Positions 15,537 through 22,945 of a stretch of 33,256 bases of DNA are shown piece by piece (positions within the stretch are counted from its first letter, which is position 1; each line of letters opens with the position of its first letter). Origin of the DNA: Pseudomonadota bacterium. Its GTDB lineage: Bacteria > Desulfobacterota > Syntrophorhabdia > Syntrophorhabdales > Syntrophorhabdaceae. The DNA is taken from NCBI GenBank assembly GCA_026388315.1, contig JAPLKA010000096.1, forward strand, positions 1 through 33,256, in the 5' to 3' direction. A model generated the notes under the pieces. That model saw only the letters and a program-made list of their open reading frames with translations, had not been told where the DNA came from and ran no database searches. The position numbers were made by a program, and so were the translations under genes.

Positions 15537-15716
15537 ATGGCAGATAAAATGACTGTTGGCTCACCTGAAACCACATCAACAACCATAAAAACACCTGACA
15601 ATTTAATCATCGTTAACCCTGACCAACCACTTTACAGTACGGAACATCTCTGCATATATCTTAGCGAGCTCCCGGAGCTTTCACCCGATGGAAAGGTGAT
15701 AGACGACTCCAGGTGA
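15537..15716 (+). CDS. Small hypothetical protein, 59 aa
   Basis: Starting at ATG 15537 the product reads MADKMTVGSPETTSTTIKTP and ends LSPDGKVIDDSR. It is acidic, soluble-looking and without a membrane segment or Cys pair; one Cys is present. I do not recognise it. A TTGTCT (15501-15506) and TGGTATTAT pair lies directly upstream, which would give an almost leaderless message, or instead serve the flavoredoxin-like gene 60 bases downstream. No ribosome site is evident, so the gene is uncertain. Confidence 0.35.
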   Translation: MADKMTVGSPETTSTTIKTPDNLIIVNPDQPLYSTEHLCIYLSELPELSPDGKVIDDSR

Positions 15717-15775
15717 ACCGTTCAAGTAGTTCGGGCGGTTTAAGCTGTTTGAACATTCAATAAAGGAGGATAATC

Positions 15776-16351
15776 ATGAAAGTGCCTGTAGGGACAAAGG
15801 CAGTTGTATATCCGGCCCCCGCCTTTGTGGTGGGGACATATGATAAAAACGGAAAACCGAATGCGGCAACGGCGGCATGGTGCGGGATTTGCTGTTCACA
15901 ACCACCCTGTATAGGGGTTTCTTTAAGAAAGGCCACATATACATATGGAAATATTGTTGAGCGAAAGGCTTTTACTATCAATGTACCTTCTGAGGTGCAT
16001 GTAAAAGAGGTGGATTACTTCGGGATTGCTTCAGGCAGGAAGGTGGATAAATTTGCCAGAACAGGCATGACCCCTGTAAAGAGTGACCTCGTAGACGCCC
16101 CTTATATTGCAGAATTTCCGTTTATTCTTGAGTGCAAGCTTATTCATACTATTGAACTCGGGCTCCATACCCAGTTCATCGGTGAAATCCTTGATACCAA
16201 GGCTGATGAATCGATAATCGGGGACGATGGAAACATCGACGTAGAAAAGGTAAAACCGATTATCTTTGCCCCCGGGGTCCGCAAGTATTTCGGAATCGGT
16301 CAATACCTTGGGAAAACATTCTCCATAGGAAAGAAGCTCGGAATTAATTGA
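15776..16351 (+). CDS. Flavin reductase-like (flavoredoxin family) protein
   Basis: This 191-residue FMN-binding split-barrel protein opens [20 protein letters not shown] and continues [19 protein letters not shown] with four nearby cysteines, then [36 protein letters not shown] and [13 protein letters not shown]. The pattern is that of Desulfovibrio flavoredoxin and related electron carriers. It is a paralogue of the flavin domain at 9458 but lacks rubredoxin. ATG 15776 has a perfect aaaggagg site. Its last eight bases overlap the end of panD on the other strand. The electron donor and acceptor are not known. Confidence 0.85.
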   Translation: MKVPVGTKAVVYPAPAFVVGTYDKNGKPNAATAAWCGICCSQPPCIGVSLRKATYTYGNIVERKAFTINVPSEVHVKEVDYFGIASGRKVDKFARTGMTPVKSDLVDAPYIAEFPFILECKLIHTIELGLHTQFIGEILDTKADESIIGDDGNIDVEKVKPIIFAPGVRKYFGIGQYLGKTFSIGKKLGIN

Positions 16352-16712
16352 CTAATCTTAACAGGTTTTTTGACCTGTTCTGTTCATCCACATACACCTT
16401 TTTCGGTTCAAAGGTGGCCAGCTCTTTTTCATCATAGCTTGCATAAGTCGCAATGATAATAATGTCATCCTTCCTTGCCTTGTGGGCTGCCGCACCATTT
16501 ACACACATGACGCCCGAATCCCTTTCACCCTTGATGGCATATGTGGTAAAACGCTCGCCGTTTGTTACGTTGTATATCTGGACCTGTTCATACGGTATTA
16601 TATCTGCCTGTTCCATTAGCGCTCCGTCTATAGTGATGCTTCCTTCGTATTGAAGATTGCCTTCAGTGACTCTCGCTCTGTGGATTTTTGATTTCATCAT
16701 CGTTTTAAACAT
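16344..16712 (-). CDS. panD: Aspartate 1-decarboxylase
   Basis: This pyruvoyl enzyme makes beta-alanine from aspartate for pantothenate. The 122-residue precursor is cleaved between Gly 24 and Ser 25 in QYEGSITID, with Ser becoming the pyruvoyl group. [10 protein letters not shown], the catalytic Tyr in [12 protein letters not shown] and NGAAAH also match. Starting at MFKTMMKSK puts the cleavage site at residue 24-25, exactly as in E. coli, which supports ATG 16712. It follows the panC stop by one base and is the last gene of panB-panC-panD. Confidence 0.95.
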   Translation of the reverse strand: MFKTMMKSKIHRARVTEGNLQYEGSITIDGALMEQADIIPYEQVQIYNVTNGERFTTYAIKGERDSGVMCVNGAAAHKARKDDIIIIATYASYDEKELATFEPKKVYVDEQNRSKNLLRLVN

Positions 16713-16713
16713 A

Positions 16714-17565
16714 TTAAGCCTCCGTCAAAATTGTGTTGTCGATGAGCCTTGTTTTGCCCAGCCTGCAGGCAATAGCAAGGACTGCTTTGTTGTTGTGTAT
16801 ATGAACAAGCTCCGTCAAGGTCTCGGCATCGGATATACTTACATATTCAATATCGATTCCATCTCTGGAACTCAAAATCTTTTCTGCTTCTTTTCTGAGT
16901 ACTGCCACATCTCTCTCTCCATCTTTAAAGAGTTCCTCTACCTTTTTCATGGATGCATAGATAAGGAGCCCTTTTTCACGTTCTTCGGGGCTCAGGTAGG
17001 CATTCCGGGAGCTCATAGCAAGGCCGCCATCTTCCCTTACCGTGGGGGCGGGTACAATTTCAAGGTCCATATTAAGATCTTTTACCATTCTCTCAATGAT
17101 TTTTAACTGCTGGTAGTCCTTCTGTCCAAAAATAGCATAATGGGGTTTCACGATATTAAAAAGCTTTGCAACGACTGTTGCCACACCCACAAAATGCCCC
17201 TTTCGCGAGAGACCGCAGAGGTGGTTTTCCAGATCTCTTACCTGGATATAGGTGGAATACCTGTCGGGATACATCGCTTTTCTGTCGGGGAAGAAGATAA
17301 TGTCGGTCTTTTCCTGTTCGAGAAGGCTCTTGTCTCTCTCCATGTTCCTGGGATATTTATCAAGGTCCTCGTTTGGACCAAATTGTGTAGGATTGACGAA
17401 TATGCTTACTACGACGATATCGCTCAATTCCCGCGCCTTTCTTACGAGGGCGAGATGGCCTTCGTGGAGGTAGCCCATAGTGGGAACGAAGCCGATCTTT
17501 TTCCCTCCCCTTCGCAGGGTCTCGGCTGCTTGCTGCATGTCTTTTACTGTCTCTATTATTAGCAT
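16714..17565 (-). CDS. panC: Pantothenate synthetase (pantoate-beta-alanine ligase)
   Basis: It joins pantoate and beta-alanine with ATP through a pantoyl-adenylate. The 283 residues are the family length. [18 protein letters not shown] (27-44) has the HEGH nucleotide motif; [28 protein letters not shown] and [16 protein letters not shown] complete the active site. ATG 17565 follows an aagg site. About 100 bases separate it from panB; this gap carries a 15-bp inverted repeat and a scattered 25-bp repeat, so read-through from panB may be modulated. Confidence 0.95.
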   Translation of the reverse strand: MLIIETVKDMQQAAETLRRGGKKIGFVPTMGYLHEGHLALVRKARELSDIVVVSIFVNPTQFGPNEDLDKYPRNMERDKSLLEQEKTDIIFFPDRKAMYPDRYSTYIQVRDLENHLCGLSRKGHFVGVATVVAKLFNIVKPHYAIFGQKDYQQLKIIERMVKDLNMDLEIVPAPTVREDGGLAMSSRNAYLSPEEREKGLLIYASMKKVEELFKDGERDVAVLRKEAEKILSSRDGIDIEYVSISDAETLTELVHIHNNKAVLAIACRLGKTRLIDNTILTEA

Positions 17566-17592
17566 AATAAAAACCTTGCACTTATTTTCTAA

Positions 17593-17617
17593 CCCCGATA
17601 AACGAGATAAGAAAGTT
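17593..17617. repeat. 25-bp intergenic repeat, copy 1
   Basis: It matches 21214-21238 at 23 of 25 positions (core ccccgataaacg, then gataag and aagtt). It sits between panC and panB; the other copy follows cobO. Confidence 0.6.
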
Positions 17618-17620
17618 TAC

Positions 17621-17659
17621 AAAATTGTTTTCTGCCAAAAAAATGCAGAAAACAATTTT
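17621..17659. repeat. Perfect 15-bp inverted repeat between panB and panC
   Basis: The arm aaaattgttttctgc (17621-17635) pairs exactly with 17645-17659 across a nine-base A-rich loop. Read on the minus strand the stem ends in TTTT, so it may act as a weak terminator or an mRNA processing stem inside the pan operon. Confidence 0.7.
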
Positions 17660-17665
17660 AACTTA

Positions 17666-18451
17666 CTAATGAAAGGAATGGCTATCATCAGGGAATGTGC
17701 CCCCTTTAACCTCCTCAATATAGCCCTTTATCGCCTTATCCATATCTGCCCTTAAGTTAAGATATGTTTTTACAAACTTGGGTCTGAAGTCGCCGAGAAG
17801 ACCGAGCAGGTCATGGATGACAAGCACCTGTCCATCGCAATCGGGGCCTGCGCCGATTCCTATCGTTGGGATGCTGAGCGTTTCGGTAATCTTTTTTGAA
17901 ATATCCCTCGGTACACATTCGAGAACAATGGCAAAAGCGCCTGCTTCTTCCACCGCCTTCGCGTCCTCCATGAGTCGCTCTTCCTCTTTTTGAACCTTGT
18001 AGCCGCCCATGCTGTGTACAGACTGAGGGGTGAGTCCGATATGACCCATAACGGGTATGTCAATATCAGAGATAGCTTTAATAACTTCCTTCATCCTTTT
18101 GCCGCCTTCAAGCTTTACAGCCTCAGCGCCACTCTCTTTTATCATTCTTCCTGCATTCCGTTTCGCCTGTTCTATGCTCTCATGGTATGACATAAAGGGC
18201 ATATCGATGACAATAAGCGCCTTTTTTGCGCCTTTCACAACAGGTTTGGTATGGTGAATCATTTCCTCTACAGTAACAGGGATTGTGTTCGGATAACCGA
18301 GTAAAACCGAGCCAACGGAATCACCGACAAGGATCATATCTATACCGGCATTGTCCATGATGTTTGCAAAAACATAATCGTAAGCGGTGAGCATGGTGAG
18401 TTTTTCTTTACCTTTTCTTGCCCTTACAACCGGTACAGTTATCTTCTCCAT
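17666..18451 (-). CDS. panB: Ketopantoate hydroxymethyltransferase
   Basis: It transfers a one-carbon unit from methylene-THF to 2-oxoisovalerate, the first committed step of pantothenate synthesis. The 261-residue sequence has LTAYDYVFANIMDNAGIDMI, LVGDSVG with the metal Asp 44, the second metal site DMPFMSY, KLEGG, MGHIGLTPQSVH and VLECVP with the catalytic Glu. The frame is open upstream to 18586, but the protein starts at ATG 18451 (MEKITVPVVRA) behind aaggggg. Promoter and terminator-like hairpin upstream suggest attenuation. Confidence 0.95.
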   Translation of the reverse strand: MEKITVPVVRARKGKEKLTMLTAYDYVFANIMDNAGIDMILVGDSVGSVLLGYPNTIPVTVEEMIHHTKPVVKGAKKALIVIDMPFMSYHESIEQAKRNAGRMIKESGAEAVKLEGGKRMKEVIKAISDIDIPVMGHIGLTPQSVHSMGGYKVQKEEERLMEDAKAVEEAGAFAIVLECVPRDISKKITETLSIPTIGIGAGPDCDGQVLVIHDLLGLLGDFRPKFVKTYLNLRADMDKAIKGYIEEVKGGTFPDDSHSFH

Positions 18452-18465
18452 ATAAGCCCCCTTAA

Positions 18466-18500
18466 TAAAAAAAGCCTTCCGAACAGAGTTCAGAAGGCTA
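18466..18500 (-). terminator. Terminator-like hairpin in the panB leader
   Basis: On the minus strand agccttc and gaaggct form a seven-pair stem, with a further four-pair inner stem (gaac/gttc), followed by at least seven T. It ends about 15 bases before the panB start and after the predicted promoter at 18558-18586. No gene lies upstream on this strand, so it does not end another transcript; an attenuator is the likeliest role. Confidence 0.7.
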
Positions 18501-18557
18501 ATAATCCATCTCCTTCCGTCCCGGTCCAGATGCTGGATCCAAGCGGTTTGTGCAAGT

Positions 18558-18586
18558 ATTGAAACAGAGATTGTTTTGAATGTCAA
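18558..18586 (-). promoter_or_regulatory. Probable promoter of the pan operon
   Basis: On the minus strand TTGACA (18586-18581) and TTCAAT (18563-18558) are 17 bases apart. The leader would be about 100 bases and include the hairpin at 18466-18500. Confidence 0.55.
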
Positions 18587-18627
18587 CTATTTTTTTATCA
18601 AAATTTCCCCTTTTTAGAAGAACGTGG

Positions 18628-18636
18628 TGGTATAAT
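18628..18636 (+). promoter_or_regulatory. Extended -10 promoter of the archease-rtcB genes
   Basis: TGGTATAAT (TGN plus a perfect TATAAT) lies 43 bases before the archease start. No good -35 is present, as is common for extended -10 promoters. A 15-codon frame beginning at 18635 and ending over the archease GTG is probably chance. Confidence 0.5.
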
Positions 18637-18678
18637 GAAACAGAAAGATGTGATCAAACAGATTATGAAGACGGATAG

Positions 18679-19113
18679 GTGAATTTGAAAAAAAACAAAC
18701 CGGAAGAGCAAAAATACAACATCATCGATCATGAAGCCGATATTGGATTAGAGGTATATGGAAAATCGCTGGAAGAGCTTTTTATCAATGCCGTTACGGG
18801 ACTTTTCTCGTTGATTGTTGATGCAAAGGATGTACAGCCCGAGAAGGGGAAAAGGTTCGACACAAACGGGAACGGCGAAACACTCATCGTTTTCCTCAAT
18901 GAACTTCTGTATATGTGGGACGTGGAAGGGTTCATCCCAAAAGAATATGCTTTAAAGATAGATAACAACAGGCTTACAGGCACTGTAATAGGGGGAATAT
19001 TTGACCCTGCCAAACATACAGCAAAGCAGGAGGTAAAGGCCGTTACCTATCATGGATTTTCAATCACACAGAATAAAAATGGTTTCAAGGCAAGGATTAT
19101 AATGGATGTGTAA
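18679..19113 (+). CDS. Archease, activator of the RtcB RNA ligase
   Basis: Archease speeds RtcB guanylylation and turnover. The 144-residue product has the family opening YNIIDHEADIGLEVYGKSLE (13-32), with acidic residues of the metal site, then ELFINAVTGLFSLIVD, LIVFLNELLYMWDVEG, KQEVKAVTYHGF and the C-terminal ARIIMDV. I take GTG 18679 as start because it keeps the whole domain; TTG 18685 is an alternative, and neither has a strong ribosome site. The rtcB gene follows after 57 bases, the common pairing in bacteria and archaea. No tRNA splicing is expected here, so RNA repair is the likely task. Confidence 0.9.
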   Translation: MNLKKNKPEEQKYNIIDHEADIGLEVYGKSLEELFINAVTGLFSLIVDAKDVQPEKGKRFDTNGNGETLIVFLNELLYMWDVEGFIPKEYALKIDNNRLTGTVIGGIFDPAKHTAKQEVKAVTYHGFSITQNKNGFKARIIMDV

Positions 19114-19170
19114 AAATCCGTGATGCATAAAGCGTGATGGGTTATGGGTTAAAAATAAAGAAACGTATAT

Positions 19171-20634
19171 ATGGAAAAGACAAGGGAATATCTGAAAAAA
19201 ATAGATGACAATCGTTATATGGTGGAAAGACACGACCGGATGAATGTTGATGGTATAGTCTATGTCAACGAAGAACTCCTTCAGATAATGGGTACCGATG
19301 AGAGCATAAAGCAGGTGGAGAATGTGGCATCTCTCCCCGGGATTGTAAAAGCATCAATGGCAATGCCTGATATTCACTGGGGATATGGTTTTCCTATCGG
19401 AGGGGTGGCGGCTTTCGACATGGAAAAGGGTATTATTTCTCCGGGTGGTGTCGGATATGACATCAATTGAGGTGTCAGGCTTTTGCGCTCCGTGCTGAGC
19501 GTTCAGGAAATAAGAGACAAAATACCTGAAATTATTGACAGTTTCTATAGGAATATCCCAAGCGGTGTAGGTTCTCACAGAAAGGACTTCAAACTTCCAA
19601 AGGATGAATTAAAAAGGGTGCTCGTGAAAGGGGCACGCTGGGCCGTTGAGAACGGATTTGGCACACAGGAAGATATTCAGTTCATCGAAGACGGCGGCCA
19701 GATTCAGAATGCCATGCCTGATAACGTATCTGACAGGGCTTTTGAACGGGGGAAAGACCAGCTTGGAACTCTCGGTTCGGGAAACCATTTTGTCGAGATT
19801 GGATATGTTGTTGAAATTTATGATAGAAATGCCGCTGAAGCCTTTGGTCTTTTCGAAGATCAGATAACCGTTATGATACACACCGGCTCTCGCGGGCTTG
19901 GATACCAAGTCTGCGATGATTATATCAGGGAAATGTTAAAGGCATCGGAGAAATATGGCATATATCTTGCCGACAGGCAGTTGTGCTGTGCGCCGATTGC
20001 GTCGCCGGAAGGACAGAGATACCTTTCGGCCATGGCCTCTGCCGCAAATTATGCATTTGCAAACAGACAGATGATAACGCACTGGGTGAGGGAAACCTTT
20101 GAGCATATGTTCGGAATGAGTTCCGGCAAGCTCGGTCTCTCCCTTGTCTATGATGTATGCCATAACATTGCAAAGATCGAGAAACACAAAACCATTGAAA
20201 AAGGCAAAACAGAGGAAACAACCCTCTGTGTCCACCGGAAAGGGGCTACAAGGGCATTTGCAGCAGGCAGCCCTGCAATACCTCAAAGGTATATGTCAGT
20301 TGGTCAACCCGTCCTTATCCCCGGCGATATGGCGAGGGCATCATATGTACTTTGCGGGACAGAACACGCTATGAATGAAACCTTCGGCAGCACATGCCAT
20401 GGCGCAGGCCGCGTGATGAGCAGGAGTCAGGCGATCAGGGTGTCAAAAGGCCGTCCTGTTTCAAAAGAGCTCGAATCAAAAGGGATTTATGTCCGGGCCG
20501 CCAGCAAGGCAACGCTTGCAGAAGAGATGCCCGAAGCATACAAGGATGTATCAAAGGTCGTACAGGTAGTTCATGATGCGGGAATTGCAAAACTCGTTGC
20601 AAAAATAATACCTCTTGGAGCCATTAAAGGCTGA
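19171..20634 (+). CDS. rtcB: RtcB RNA ligase, probable selenoprotein (in-frame TGA at codon 100)
   Basis: RtcB joins RNA 2',3'-cyclic or 3'-phosphate ends to 5'-OH ends using GTP and Mn. From ATG 19171 the frame runs 488 codons, interrupted only by TGA at 19468-19470 in [18 protein letters not shown]. The family has an invariant Cys there, a metal ligand (Cys 98 in Pyrococcus horikoshii). All other active-site residues are intact with a constant shift of two: Asp 97, His 206 (GNHFVE), His 237 (HTGSRG), His 331 (CHNIAK) and the guanylylated His 410 (TCHGAGR). The downstream part has no start of its own. A SECIS-like hairpin follows the TGA. I therefore read codon 100 as selenocysteine; a dead gene or a sequencing error is less likely. 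Confidence 0.85.
19480..19507 (+). promoter_or_regulatory. Candidate bacterial SECIS element of rtcB
   Basis: CGCTC (19486-19490) pairs with GAGCG (19497-19501) around the loop CGTGCT. A G-U pair and, past a small internal loop, three more pairs lengthen the stem. The apical loop begins 20 bases after the TGA and has G in its second position. Bacterial SECIS elements place the loop about 16-37 bases after UGA with a G among the first two loop bases. Confidence 0.65.
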
Positions 20635-20678
20635 GCAGCCCGTTACGCATCACGTTTCACGATTTTTGAGGAGGCTCT

Positions 20679-21206
20679 ATGAAAAAGGAAAAAGGCCTTA
20701 TTGTCGTTTTCACTGGTGATGGCAAGGGCAAAACCACGGCAGCTCTGGGGATTGCGCTCCGTGCAAGCGGTCGCGGCATGAATACCCTTATGATTCAGTT
20801 CATAAAGGAAGATGGGAAATCAGGCGAACAGAGCGTATGCCCGTCACTTATCAAAAATATAGAGATATATCCCTTCGGGATGGGTTTCATATTCCACGGA
20901 GATGATCCGAGACCACAGATGGAAATAATTGAAAAGGCCTGGTTTTTTATGGAAGAGATGCTTGAAACAAAGAAATACAATATACTTGTTCTCGATGAAC
21001 TCAATGTAGCGCTCAGCCTCGATCTTTTTCCAATAAGAAAGGTTACGGATTTTCTCCGGAAAAAAGACAGCGCTCTCCACGTAATTATCACCGGAAGGGA
21101 CGCACCGGCAGAACTCTTAGAGTTAGCTGATATTGTTACAGAAATGAAGGAGATAAAACATATATTCAAAGCCGGGGCGAAGCCAGCAATCGGTATTGAT
21201 TATTGA
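20679..21206 (+). CDS. cobO: Cob(I)alamin adenosyltransferase, CobO/BtuR type
   Basis: It transfers the adenosyl group of ATP to cob(I)alamin or corrinoid precursors, making coenzyme B12. The 175-residue protein has the P-loop GDGKGKTTAALG (13-24), FIKEDGKSGEQ, and the Walker B-like VLDELNVAL; this is the BtuR/CobA fold, not the PduO type. The ATG has a gaggagg site. It comes 44 bases after rtcB in the same direction and may be cotranscribed, though no functional link is obvious. A 25-bp repeat related to 17593-17617 follows the stop. Confidence 0.93.
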   Translation: MKKEKGLIVVFTGDGKGKTTAALGIALRASGRGMNTLMIQFIKEDGKSGEQSVCPSLIKNIEIYPFGMGFIFHGDDPRPQMEIIEKAWFFMEEMLETKKYNILVLDELNVALSLDLFPIRKVTDFLRKKDSALHVIITGRDAPAELLELADIVTEMKEIKHIFKAGAKPAIGIDY

Positions 21207-21213
21207 AACCTTG

Positions 21214-21238
21214 CCCCGATAAACGGGATAAGTAAGTT
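21214..21238. repeat. 25-bp intergenic repeat, copy 2
   Basis: It matches 17593-17617 at 23 of 25 positions. In this copy cccg-ataaa-cggg can form a small hairpin; in copy 1 one arm carries a mismatch. Confidence 0.6.
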
Positions 21239-21300
21239 AAAAATCTTTAAAAGGCATCTTTACATCTTGACAAAAAAAGAGTAAAAAAATTTATCGCTAA

Positions 21301-21329
21301 TTGAATATAGCAACACATTTTTGTATATT
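21301..21329 (+). promoter_or_regulatory. Possible promoter of pyrF
   Basis: TTGAAT (21301-21306) and TATATT (21324-21329) are 17 bases apart, but the start site would leave only about ten bases before the ATG. A TTGACA at 21267-21272 with a weak TTTATC at 21290-21295 is the alternative. Confidence 0.35.
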
Positions 21330-21346
21330 ATGTATCAGGAGGAAAC

Positions 21347-22069
21347 ATGGACCCAAAAGAAAAACTAATCTTTGCCCTCGATGTAGAACACTTTGAAGAA
21401 GCCCAGAAGCTTGTTATGGAATACAGGGAGCATGTGGGCATGTTCAAGGTGGGCAAACAATTGTTTACCCATTGCGGTCCAAAAATCGTAGATTTTATTA
21501 ACATGAAAAATTCGAAGGTCTTTTTAGACCTTAAATACCACGATATACCCAATACCGTCTCGAAAGCAGCCATAGAGGCAGCAAAACTCGGGGTCGATAT
21601 GTTCAACGTTCATACCATGGGCGGCCTGGCCATGATGAGGGATGCAAAAGCAGCCCTGGTGAATACTGCAAAGAAACTGCAACTCCAGAGGCCAAAAATT
21701 ATAGGTGTTACTGTTCTCACGAGTATGGATGATGAAACGCTTGCAGGGATGGGTATCAATATAACGGTAAACCAATTAACAAAGAATCTTGCGCTCCTTG
21801 CAAAAGAGGCAGGCCTTGACGGTGTGGTTGCCGGGGGAAGCGAGATAGAGATGATACGGGAACTGTGCGGAAATGACTTTATTATTGTAATGCCAGGGAT
21901 TAGGCTGGACGACAGGAAAGATGACCAGAAGCGGACAATAACGCCAAAAGAGGCTATTCTTAGAGGCGCAACGTACATTGTCCTCGGCAGGGCAGTCAGG
22001 GACAGCGAAAATCCGCACGCGCTTTTTGAAAAAATCTATAAAGATATCGACAATGCCCTATCTCATTGA
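21347..22069 (+). CDS. pyrF: Orotidine 5'-phosphate decarboxylase
   Basis: This enzyme makes UMP from OMP, the last step of pyrimidine synthesis. The 240-residue barrel begins LIFALDVEHFEEAQ, has the substrate Lys in FKVGKQLF, and the catalytic Asp-x-Lys-x-x-Asp in FLDLKYHDIPNT (Asp 61, Lys 63, Asp 66). GVTVLTSMDD, VMPGIRL and TYIVLGRAVRDSENP with the phosphate-binding Arg close the barrel. An aggagg site precedes ATG 21347. The 3' end overlaps the rRNA methyltransferase gene by 17 bases. Confidence 0.96.
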   Translation: MDPKEKLIFALDVEHFEEAQKLVMEYREHVGMFKVGKQLFTHCGPKIVDFINMKNSKVFLDLKYHDIPNTVSKAAIEAAKLGVDMFNVHTMGGLAMMRDAKAALVNTAKKLQLQRPKIIGVTVLTSMDDETLAGMGINITVNQLTKNLALLAKEAGLDGVVAGGSEIEMIRELCGNDFIIVMPGIRLDDRKDDQKRTITPKEAILRGATYIVLGRAVRDSENPHALFEKIYKDIDNALSH

Positions 22070-22787
22070 TAAAAGCAGCATCCTTGATGTTATCCGTAAT
22101 AATCCTGAATATGTGCGCAGGCTCTGGATAGAAAAAGGCTTCGAAGGAGTATCCCAGGAGGTCATCAAGGAGTCGAAAAGACAGGGCGTACCGTTCAAGA
22201 TTATCCCGGGAGATGCGTTTCTGAGGAAATTCAGAGACACCAAATCACATATTGTCCTTGAAAAGGAAGGCATGCTTTATACTGACCAGGATGTGTTACT
22301 CAATGAGATAAGACAGGGAAAGGCAAACACCCTGTGTGCCTTTGACGGAATCTATGACCCTCAGAACCTCGGAAACATCATACGAAGCGCTGCATGTATG
22401 GGCGTGGACGCCATCATTATTCCCAAGGACCGGTCATGCGGGATCACAGATACCGTTGTTAATATTTCGAAGGGTGGTATTGAGCATATCAGGATTGTTA
22501 AAGTGGTTAACCTTGCACGGTATATCGATGAGATGAAGGATGCGGGCGTCTTTTGTTATGGCCTTGATGAGGACAGTGAAGCCCCCCTCTTTGATATAGA
22601 CTTAAAAGGACGCATCTGTCTGGTATTTGGCAGTGAAGAAGGGTTAAGGAGACTCACAAAAGAGAAATGCGATGCCATAGCAAAAATCCCGACAAAAGAA
22701 GCCTTTCCGTCCCTCAACGTAGCCACCTGCTTTGCCATCTCTGTCTATGAGGTGGTGAGACAAAACTCAAAGGCGAACATCAAATAG
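22053..22787 (+). CDS. SpoU/TrmH-family rRNA 2'-O-methyltransferase (RlmB-like)
   Basis: It is expected to methylate a ribose 2'-OH in rRNA or tRNA using SAM through a knotted SPOUT fold. Residues 1-75 form an L30e-like substrate-binding domain (IDKSSILDVIRNNPEYVRRL). The catalytic domain has the three SpoU motifs: YDPQNLGNIIRSAACMG, CLVFGSEEGLRRL and FPSLNVATCFAISVYEV. The domain order and 244 residues fit RlmB, which acts on 23S rRNA, but the target cannot be fixed. The frame is open further upstream within pyrF; ATG 22053 gives the natural N-terminus, so translation is probably coupled to pyrF. Confidence 0.85.
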   Translation: MPYLIDKSSILDVIRNNPEYVRRLWIEKGFEGVSQEVIKESKRQGVPFKIIPGDAFLRKFRDTKSHIVLEKEGMLYTDQDVLLNEIRQGKANTLCAFDGIYDPQNLGNIIRSAACMGVDAIIIPKDRSCGITDTVVNISKGGIEHIRIVKVVNLARYIDEMKDAGVFCYGLDEDSEAPLFDIDLKGRICLVFGSEEGLRRLTKEKCDAIAKIPTKEAFPSLNVATCFAISVYEVVRQNSKANIK

Positions 22788-22945
22788 AAGAACCCCCCCC
22801 AATTGGCCATTCTCTTATTCCTTGGGGAAATATTTCACGTCACTGATATTTTGTGATATTATACCTTCTTTCACACATTCTGAGGGAGTGCGGAATTTGG
22901 ATGTTCAATATTGGAATTTGCCTCGTTTCTGTGGTATAAGTGGGC

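Noticed and set aside
18635-18682. A 15-codon leader peptide before archease
   Set aside because: Its ATG lies within the -10 hexamer, so it would precede the transcription start.
19483-20634. A separate gene for the second part of RtcB starting at TTG 19483
   Set aside because: It has no ribosome site, begins inside the metal-binding motif and would lack Asp 97 and the Cys/Sec ligand. The frame is the same as the upstream part.
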